A stretch of DNA of 64,000 nt, from assembly GCF_003315135.1 (NCBI RefSeq), contig NZ_QNRK01000027.1, positions 32,923-96,922 on the forward strand. The letters are read 5' to 3'. Every line of letters starts with the position of its first letter. The first letter of the stretch is position 1. This stretch comes from Roseiarcus fermentans. GTDB taxonomy: Bacteria > Pseudomonadota > Alphaproteobacteria > Rhizobiales > Beijerinckiaceae. A program made the translations under genes and the position numbers. The notes beneath the pieces are model-generated. The model saw nothing but the letters and a program-made list of their open reading frames with translations. It did not search any database and had not been told where the DNA came from. Positions 59,023-64,000 of this stretch are shown here, in pieces.

Positions 59023-60021
59023 ATGTCCCCTTCCGCGCGCGTCGCGATCCTCGCCGCCTTCGCTGGTCTCGCGGCCGCGTCGCCCGCCGGCGCGCAGGGC
59101 TTCGACTTCTTCCACCGCCAGACGGTCCAGTCGGCGCCGCCGGCCGAGGTCCCCGGCCAGGCCGCGCCGGAGGAGGACCAGACCGCCGCGCTGCTGCTCC
59201 GGGTCAACCGGCTCGAGGACCAGCTCCGGCAGGCCAACGGCCGCATCGAAGAGCTCGAGAACGCCGAGCGCCGGCTCGAGGATCAGCTGCAGAAGTTCCG
59301 CCAGGACGTCGAGTTCCGGTTCGGCGAGCGCTCCGGCGCACCGGCGGCGGCGGCGCCGGCCGCCCCCCCGTCCGCGTCCGCGGCCGCGGCGGCCCCGCCG
59401 GCGGTGATGGACGGGTCTGCGGCGCCGAGGCCGAGGCGGTCGGACGCCTTCGACCCGTCGAGCGACCCCGGCGCGCCGGGAGCGCCGAGGCCGCTCGGGA
59501 CGAGCGTGGCGAGCCCGCCGCCGGTCCGGCCGGCGCAGGCCCCGCCGGCGGCCGGGCCGCCGCTCGAACTCGGCGGCGGCGGCGCGCCGGCGCCCGCGAC
59601 CGGCCCGACCATCGTCGGCTCGGGCGTTGCGATGCTCGACGCGCCGCGCGACCAGTACAACGCCGCGGTCCAGGCGTTCCAGGGCGGCCAGTACCAGCAG
59701 GCCGAGGACGGATTCAAGGCGTTCATGGCCGCCAACCCCGGCCACAGGCTGACGCCCGACGCGGTGTTTTTCATCGGCGAGACCTATTTTCAGCGCTCGC
59801 GCCCGCGCGAGGCGGCCGAGCAATATCTCAAGGTCACGACCGACTACGCCAAGTCCGGCCGCGCGGCCGAAAGCCTGGTGCGCCTCGGCCAGGCGCTGGC
59901 CGCGCTCGGCAACAAGGATCAGGCCTGCGCCACCTTCGCCGAACTCGGCAAGCGCTACCCGACCGCGTCGCCGACTGTGAAGCGCCTCGCCGACCGCGAG
60001 ATGGCGAAGAACCACTGTTGA
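59023..60021 (+). CDS. cpoB: Tol-Pal accessory protein CpoB (YbgF)
   Basis: This 332-residue periplasmic protein has a signal peptide (MSPSARVAILAAFAGLAAASPAGAQ) and a coiled coil (about 50-98, LLRVNRLEDQLRQANGRIEELENAERRLEDQLQKF). A long Ala/Pro-rich linker leads to a C-terminal TPR block (about 210-325, YNAAVQAFQGGQYQQAEDGFKAFMAANPGH, DAVFFIGETYFQRSRPREAAEQYLKV). CpoB couples peptidoglycan synthesis to outer-membrane constriction. The linker is longer than in E. coli. Its stop overlaps the tilS start by four bases (TTGA). Confidence 0.94.
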   Translation: MSPSARVAILAAFAGLAAASPAGAQGFDFFHRQTVQSAPPAEVPGQAAPEEDQTAALLLRVNRLEDQLRQANGRIEELENAERRLEDQLQKFRQDVEFRFGERSGAPAAAAPAAPPSASAAAAAPPAVMDGSAAPRPRRSDAFDPSSDPGAPGAPRPLGTSVASPPPVRPAQAPPAAGPPLELGGGGAPAPATGPTIVGSGVAMLDAPRDQYNAAVQAFQGGQYQQAEDGFKAFMAANPGHRLTPDAVFFIGETYFQRSRPREAAEQYLKVTTDYAKSGRAAESLVRLGQALAALGNKDQACATFAELGKRYPTASPTVKRLADREMAKNHC

Positions 60022-61052
60022 GCCCGGCGGGCGCGAGCAACTTCTCGCCGGCGCGGATCGATTCGCTGCTCGCGCCGCTCGCGGACGCGAAGGCGACGCT
60101 CATCGCCGTCTCCGGCGGCCCCGATTCGACCGCCCTCCTCCTCATGGCCGCCGAGTGGGCGGCGCGGCGCGGGGCGCGGATCGTCGCCGCAACCGTCGAT
60201 CACGGGCTCAGGCCCGACAGCGCGGCCGAGGCGGCGTCGGTCGCCGACCTCTGCCGACGCCTCGGCGTCCCCCACGCCACGCTCGCCTGGAGCGGGCCGA
60301 AGCCCGCGACCCGGCTCATGGAGCGGGCGCGCGAGGCGCGCTACCGGCTGCTGGCGGCCCACGCCGCGGCGATCGGCGCCGACGCCATCGCCACCGCCCA
60401 CCACCTCGACGATCAGGCGGAGACCGCCCTGTTCCGGCTGATCCGCGGCTCCGGCATCGCCGGCCTCGCGGCCATGGCGGCCACGACCCGGCTCGGTCCG
60501 ATCGCGCTCGTCCGGCCGCTGCTCGGGATCGCCAAGGCCGACCTCGTCGCCTTCTGCCGCGCGCGCGGCGCAGGCTTCGTCGAGGACCCGTCCAACCTCG
60601 ACCCGGCCTACGCCCGCCCGCGGCTCCGCCGGCTGCTGGCCGCGCTCGCGGAGGAAGGCCTCGACGCCGAGCGTTTCGCCCGCTTCGCGCGGCGCGCGGC
60701 GGAAGCCGACGCGGCGCTCGCGCGCATGACGGCCGAGGTCGCGGCGCGGCTCGGCCCGGACCCGGTCGACGCCAGCGCGCTGCTGTCGGAGCCCGCGGCC
60801 GTCGTCCAGCGCGTGCTGGCGCGCCGGATCGCAGACATCGGCGGGCGCGACGAGAGCCGGATCGGGCTGGAAAAGCTCGAGACGCTCGCCGCGCGCCTCG
60901 CCGACGCCCTCGCCGCCGGCCGACCTTGCGCCGCCAACGTCGCCGGGGCGCTCATCAGGCTGACCGCGGACGGCCGGCTCGACGTCGTCCGGGAGCCGGC
61001 GAGACGGCCGCCCGGGTCAGATCGCGGCCGCGCCCCTCCGGAGCGGCGATAG
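60018..61052 (+). CDS. tilS: tRNA(Ile)-lysidine synthase
   Basis: This 344-residue enzyme attaches lysine to C34 of tRNA-Ile(CAU). The PP-loop SGGPDSTALLLMA is present, followed by ATVDHGLRP, MERAREARYRLL and TAHHLDDQAETALFRLIRGSGIAGLAAM, all TilS motifs. The C-terminal domain is short. The start codon is TTG at 60018 and overlaps the cpoB stop, giving tight coupling. In many alphaproteobacteria ftsH follows tilS; here a TetR-family gene on the other strand follows instead. Confidence 0.95.
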   Translation: MSPAGASNFSPARIDSLLAPLADAKATLIAVSGGPDSTALLLMAAEWAARRGARIVAATVDHGLRPDSAAEAASVADLCRRLGVPHATLAWSGPKPATRLMERAREARYRLLAAHAAAIGADAIATAHHLDDQAETALFRLIRGSGIAGLAAMAATTRLGPIALVRPLLGIAKADLVAFCRARGAGFVEDPSNLDPAYARPRLRRLLAALAEEGLDAERFARFARRAAEADAALARMTAEVAARLGPDPVDASALLSEPAAVVQRVLARRIADIGGRDESRIGLEKLETLAARLADALAAGRPCAANVAGALIRLTADGRLDVVREPARRPPGSDRGRAPPERR

Positions 61053-61066
61053 GCCTCGCGCGCCGC

Positions 61067-61660
61067 TCACACCGGAAGGGCCCGCGCAAGCGCCAGGCCG
61101 GCGAGACGAGCGGTGGCGAGGAGGCGCGCCAGGCCGTGCCCGTCACGAGCCTTGGCGGAGAGGCCGGTCATGGTCGTACTGACGAAATCCGTCAGGCGCT
61201 CGGCCTCCTCCGGGTGGCGCGCGGCGATGTAGCGGCGGATCCGGTCCTCCGCTGCGGTGTGGAAGGCGCTGGCCGTCTCTCGCGCCTCGCCGTCGTTGCA
61301 GCGGACCCCTTCCAGCACCAGGCAACCGGCAGCGGCGGGATCGGCCGCGTAGCGGCGGGCCGCCTCTTCCAACACGGCAGCGAGACATTCCGCCACCGGC
61401 CGGTCGGGGCGCAGGAGGTCGGAGAGCGGGACGGCGTCGGCGCCGGCGGCGTAGCGTTCGAGCACGCGCGCGTAGAGGCCCGCCTTGCTGCCGAAGGCGG
61501 CGTAGAAGCTGGGCGGATTGATGCCAAGGGCTTCGGTGACGTCCGCGACGCTGACGGCGTCGTAGCCGCGAGCGCGAAAGAGGCGCTGGGCGGTGGCGAC
61601 CGCCTGGTCGGGATCGAAGCGGCGGGGACGCCCGCGCGGACGGGATATATTTGTAGGCAA
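61067..61660 (-). CDS. bdcR: TetR-family regulator, BdcR-like
   Basis: The 197-residue regulator has the N-terminal helix-turn-helix DPDQAVATAQRLFRARGYDAVSVADVTEALGINPPSFYAAFGSKAGLYARVLERY. The downstream stretch RPVAECLAAVLEEAARRYAADPAAAGCLVLEG and LTDFVSTTMTGLSAKARDGH closely follow E. coli BdcR (YjgJ) as I recall it. It is divergent from the BdcA homologue, as in E. coli, and should repress it. The start codon is TTG at 61660 and lies inside an inverted-repeat half-site. No ribosome-binding site is visible, so the start is uncertain. Confidence 0.88.
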   Translation of the reverse strand: MPTNISRPRGRPRRFDPDQAVATAQRLFRARGYDAVSVADVTEALGINPPSFYAAFGSKAGLYARVLERYAAGADAVPLSDLLRPDRPVAECLAAVLEEAARRYAADPAAAGCLVLEGVRCNDGEARETASAFHTAAEDRIRRYIAARHPEEAERLTDFVSTTMTGLSAKARDGHGLARLLATARLAGLALARALPV

Positions 61661-61715
61661 GATTACAGAAATCCATTGACGGGTGCTTCCGTGCGTTTAT
61701 ATAGCGCTGCCTACA
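61652..61715. promoter_or_regulatory. Inverted-repeat operator and promoter between bdcR and bdcA
   Basis: TGTAGGCA (61652-61659) and TGCCTACA (61708-61715) are exact inverted copies. The bdcA promoter (TTGACG 61676-61681, TATATA 61698-61703, spacing 16) lies between them. A TetR-type repressor bound at both sites would cover the promoter. Confidence 0.65.
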
Positions 61716-61736
61716 TAAATGCTCAAGGAGGGCCCG

Positions 61737-62450
61737 ATGGCCGTGTTTCAAGGGAAGTCTGTTCTGGCGCTCGGTGGCAGCCGCGGGATCGGGGCCGCGA
61801 TCGTGAGGCGATTCGCGGCGGAGGGCGCCGCCGTGACCTTCACCTACGCCGGGTCGCCCGAAGCCGCGAAGCAGCTTGCGGCCGAGACGGGCGCGACGGC
61901 GGCCCTCACCGACAGTTCGGACCGGGATGCGGTGATCGCGCGGGTGCGCGAAAGCGGGCCGCTGGACGTTCTGGTGGTCAATGCCGGAATTGCCGTTTTC
62001 GGCGACGCCCTGGACCAGGACCCGGACGCGATCGATCGGCTGTTTCGGATCAATGTCCACGCTCCCTACCACGCCTCGGTCGAGGCGGCGCGGCGGATGC
62101 CGGAGGGCGGCCGGATCATCGTGATCGGTTCCGTGAACGGCGACCGAATGCCCGTCGCGGGGATGGCGTCCTACGCGCTGAGCAAGTCGGCCCTGCAGGG
62201 ACTGGCGCGCGGGCTGGCGCGGGACCTCGGGCCGCGCGGGATCACGGTGAATATCGTGCAGCCGGGACCGATCGACACCGACGCCAACCCGGCCGACGGG
62301 CCGATGAAGGACCTGATGCACAGCTTCATGGCGATCAAGCGCCACGGACGACCCGAGGAAGTCGCCGGGATGGTCGCCTGGTTGGCAGGACCGGAGGCCG
62401 GCTTCGTCACGGGAGCCATGCACACGATCGACGGCGGATTTGGCGCCTGA
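61737..62450 (+). CDS. bdcA: Short-chain dehydrogenase/reductase, BdcA-like
   Basis: The 237-residue SDR has the cofactor motif VLALGGSRGIGAAIVRRF, NAGIAVFG and the catalytic triad in GSVNGDRMPVAGMASYALSKSALQG (Ser, Tyr, Lys). It ends GAMHTIDGGFGA. The stretches HAPYHASVEAARRMPEGGRI and NIVQPGPIDTDANPADGPMKDLMHSFMAIKRHG follow E. coli BdcA (YjgI) almost word for word. That protein disperses biofilms by binding cyclic di-GMP. The ATG at 61737 follows AAGGAGG. It is divergent from its TetR regulator, with a strong hairpin after the stop. Confidence 0.9.
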   Translation: MAVFQGKSVLALGGSRGIGAAIVRRFAAEGAAVTFTYAGSPEAAKQLAAETGATAALTDSSDRDAVIARVRESGPLDVLVVNAGIAVFGDALDQDPDAIDRLFRINVHAPYHASVEAARRMPEGGRIIVIGSVNGDRMPVAGMASYALSKSALQGLARGLARDLGPRGITVNIVQPGPIDTDANPADGPMKDLMHSFMAIKRHGRPEEVAGMVAWLAGPEAGFVTGAMHTIDGGFGA

Positions 62451-62456
62451 CTGGAG

Positions 62457-62479
62457 GGCGCGGGGCTTGCCCCCGCGCC
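62457..62479 (+). terminator. GC hairpin after bdcA
   Basis: A perfect 9-bp stem (62457-62465 with 62471-62479) has a 5-base loop and lies 6 bases after the stop. Only a short pyrimidine run follows. Confidence 0.5.
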
Positions 62480-62644
62480 GCCTTCCTGTCCGCTTCGGCG
62501 AAACAGCGTCCGCGCCGTCGGGCGCCCGCTGTCGCCGCGCGGCGGCGAAAACGCGCGCCGGCCGGGCGAAAGCGGCGGCGCGATGTTGCCGCCCGGCGCC
62601 GTCACCGGATAAGGTCCGCGTCGGCGAACGAATTGGGAGGCGAC

Positions 62645-63094
62645 ATGCTCTGGGGAATCGATCCGCTTCTGGACGCGGACCTGCTCTACGCCCTGCGGCG
62701 AATGGGCCACGGCGACGAAATCGCCATCGTGGACGCGAACTTTCCCGCAGCCTCCACCGCGACCCAGACCGTCACCGGCCAGCCGATCGTCATGGGCGGG
62801 GTTTCGGCCGCCCGCGCCGTCGAAGCGGTGCTGTCGGTGATGCCGCTCGATACGTTCGTGCCGGACCCGGCGCTGCGGATGGAAGTGGCCGGCGATCCCG
62901 TAGCGGTCCCGGCCGTCCAGCAGGAGGTGCAGGCGGCGATCGACCGCGCCGTCGGACGCCGCCAGCCGCTGGTCGGCATCGAGCGCTTCGCCTTCTACGA
63001 CCGCGCCGCCGAGGCGTTCGCGATCGTCGTGACCGGCGAGCGCCGCCACTACGGCTGCTTTTTGTTCAAGAAGGGCGTGCTGCCGGAGGAGTAA
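62645..63094 (+). CDS. RbsD/FucU-type sugar mutarotase
   Basis: The 149-residue protein begins MLWGIDPLLDADLLYALRRMGHGDEIAIVDANFPA. The His of RMGHGD and the Asp of VDANFP are ligand residues of the RbsD/FucU family. GERRHYGCFLFKKGVL closes the fold. The enzymes speed the exchange between anomers of fucose, ribose or related sugars. The sugar cannot be fixed from sequence, and no sugar importer is adjacent. GGGAGG precedes the ATG; the very long frame upstream is a shadow of tilS. Confidence 0.92.
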   Translation: MLWGIDPLLDADLLYALRRMGHGDEIAIVDANFPAASTATQTVTGQPIVMGGVSAARAVEAVLSVMPLDTFVPDPALRMEVAGDPVAVPAVQQEVQAAIDRAVGRRQPLVGIERFAFYDRAAEAFAIVVTGERRHYGCFLFKKGVLPEE

Positions 63095-63160
63095 GGCCCG
63101 GCCCGGCCCGCGCCGGCGTCCGTCCGGCCCGCCCGGGGCCGGAGGTTCTCTCGCTGAACG

Positions 63161-63658
63161 CTACTTCTGCGCCTGCACGGCCTCGCACTGAAGGTCGACG
63201 CGCGCCGACTTGACCGAGCGGCCGGCGTGGACCTCGATGGTGAGCGGCATGCACATCGCGCCTTCGAGGAACACCGCCTTGTGGGCGACGCCGTCTCCGC
63301 CGAAGGCGAAGGTGTCGAAGGTCTTGTGCGTGACCACGCGGGCGCCCGCGCGGGTGGTCTGGGTGAGGTCGACGGTCGCCGCGGCGGCCTTCGACGCGGC
63401 GCTCCCGTCGCCCTGGAAGACGACGTCGACGAGCAGCGCCGTCGCGGTGTCGCCGCCCAGCGCCCCGCCGCGCGGCGCGTCGACCAGCGGCTGCCCGCCG
63501 ACGAGATTGTCGGACAGTTTGCCGGCGCGTTCGAGATAGGCGTAGGCCCTCACGTCGAGGATTCTGACGTCCGCGACCTTCACATCCGCGGCCCCGGCGC
63601 GCTCGGTCGGTCCGAACGCGCAGAGGAGAGTCGCGGCCAGCATGATGGGCTTCATCAC
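63161..63658 (-). CDS. Exported protein, unknown function
   Basis: The 165-residue product has a signal peptide (MMKPIMLAATLLCAFGPTERAGAAD). A beta-rich domain follows (VADVRILDVRAYAYLERAGKLSDNLVGGQPLVDAP, DVVFQGDGSAASKAAAATVDLTQTTRAGARVVTHKTF), and an end with two cysteines (GAMCMPLTIEVHAGRSVKSARVDLQCEAV). I do not recognise a family. It is on the same strand as the aquaporin gene, 27 bases downstream of its stop, so the two may be co-transcribed. Confidence 0.7.
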   Translation of the reverse strand: MMKPIMLAATLLCAFGPTERAGAADVKVADVRILDVRAYAYLERAGKLSDNLVGGQPLVDAPRGGALGGDTATALLVDVVFQGDGSAASKAAAATVDLTQTTRAGARVVTHKTFDTFAFGGDGVAHKAVFLEGAMCMPLTIEVHAGRSVKSARVDLQCEAVQAQK

Positions 63659-63685
63659 AAGTCCCCAGTAAACGCTCGCCCGGAC

Positions 63686-64000
63686 CTATTGCTTCTGGTC
63701 GAGCAGCGCGCCCTCGCGATAGAGAAGTCCGGCGAGGCCGGCGCCGATCAGGGGCGCGACGATGAACAGCCAGAGCTGCGCGACCGCCCTGGGGTTCGAG
63801 ACCATGCCGACGATCGCCGGTCCGATCGAGCGCGCCGGGTTGACCGACGTGCCGGTGATGTTGATGCCGACGATGTGGATCGCCGCCAGGGTGAGCCCGA
63901 TCGCCAGGCCGGCGAAGCCCTTGGGCATGAACGGATGGGTGACGCCGAGGATCGTGACCAGGAACAGGAAGGTCGCGACGATCTCGAACACCAGCGCCGA
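63686..64000 (-). CDS. Aquaporin (AqpZ-like), 5' end cut off by the window
   Basis: The 104 visible residues are the C-terminal half of an aquaporin: LVFEIVATFLFLVTILGVTHP, then GFAGLAIGLTLAAIHIVGINITGTSVNPARSIGPAI with the second NPA box and the Arg of the selectivity filter (NPARS). QLWLFIVAPLIGAGLAGLLY is the last helix. The frame stays open to base 64000, so the first NPA half lies outside. VNPARSxGPA and the residues around it fit a water channel of the AqpZ type. It conducts water across the inner membrane. Confidence 0.95.
   Translation of the reverse strand, partial: SALVFEIVATFLFLVTILGVTHPFMPKGFAGLAIGLTLAAIHIVGINITGTSVNPARSIGPAIVGMVSNPRAVAQLWLFIVAPLIGAGLAGLLYREGALLDQKQ

Noticed and set aside
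60155..63094. 979-residue forward frame through tilS, the TetR gene and the mutarotase
   Set aside because: Only its last 149 residues (from 62645) resemble a protein family; the rest is a frame shadow of tilS and antisense of bdcR.
1..64000. CRISPR arrays, prophage or conjugative genes
   Set aside because: No regularly spaced short repeats, no integrase, capsid, terminase, relaxase or type IV secretion motifs were seen on either strand.

Overview
The window is about 70% GC, with tightly packed genes and strong codon bias. It looks like a chromosome segment of an alphaproteobacterium of the order Hyphomicrobiales (Rhizobiales). The evidence is the rpmI-rplT-pheS-pheT and pal-cpoB-tilS orders, many ABC-type uptake operons, GntR/FCD and Crp/Fnr regulators, and gaps filled by the palindromic intergenic repeats usual in that order. 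No genus is claimed. I saw no tRNA, rRNA, CRISPR array, prophage or transposase.

Layout. 1-5616: the end of a DUF4239 membrane protein, then a complete BMP-type (nucleoside-like) ABC importer (ATPase, two permeases, binding protein) closed by an intrinsic terminator. 5.7-9.2 kb: a repeat, an exported tandem nitrilase-fold protein whose second active site is dead, and an Orc1/Cdc6-like AAA ATPase. 9.7-15.2 kb: the rpmI-rplT-pheS-pheT translation operon with attenuator-like hairpins and a two-gene HEPN-type module lodged between pheS and pheT. 15.3-20.2 kb: a Crp-family regulator behind two perfect TGTGA-N6-TCACA boxes, a DUF1269 protein, and a P-type (H+-ATPase-like) pump behind a possible structured RNA leader. 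20.2-28.4 kb: two paralogous MFS exporters with a C-terminal ABM-like domain on either side of an AraC-controlled redox cluster (zinc-less alcohol dehydrogenase, ferredoxin, DUF1330), plus a flavodoxin-fold quinone reductase. 28.5-29.2 kb: a DUF559 endonuclease-like gene boxed in by long inverted repeats. 29.2-39.2 kb: GH3 glycosidase, PRC-barrel protein, MHS transporter with an abnormal tail, ketopantoate reductase, PEP-CTERM protein, Na+/H+ antiporter, small secreted protein and GFA-fold protein.

39.6-48.0 kb: PPi-type phosphofructokinase, then a GntR regulator divergent from a complete branched-chain-amino-acid/amide-type ABC importer (binding protein, LivH, LivM, LivG, LivF) that ends in an Asp/Glu/hydantoin racemase. 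This is probably one regulated uptake and catabolic unit. 48.1-53.7 kb: RhlE-type helicase, RecO, a DUF899 protein, a YnfM-like MFS and a second DUF4239 gene. 53.9-57.4 kb: a two-gene signalling unit with a 4-base overlap, made of a Cache-HAMP protein with a degenerate nucleotide-cyclase domain and a MscS channel with a cyclic-nucleotide-binding-like domain. 58.5-61.1 kb: pal-cpoB-tilS. 61.1-62.5 kb: a divergent bdcR/bdcA pair close to the E. coli biofilm-dispersal genes. The window ends with a RbsD/FucU-type mutarotase, a secreted protein and the 3' part of an aquaporin.

The best candidates for something new are the degenerate cyclase plus channel pair, the HEPN-type pair inside pheS-pheT, the inverted-repeat-bounded DUF559 cassette, and the structured leader of the P-type ATPase. 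Families were recognised by reading motifs by eye; no database search was run.
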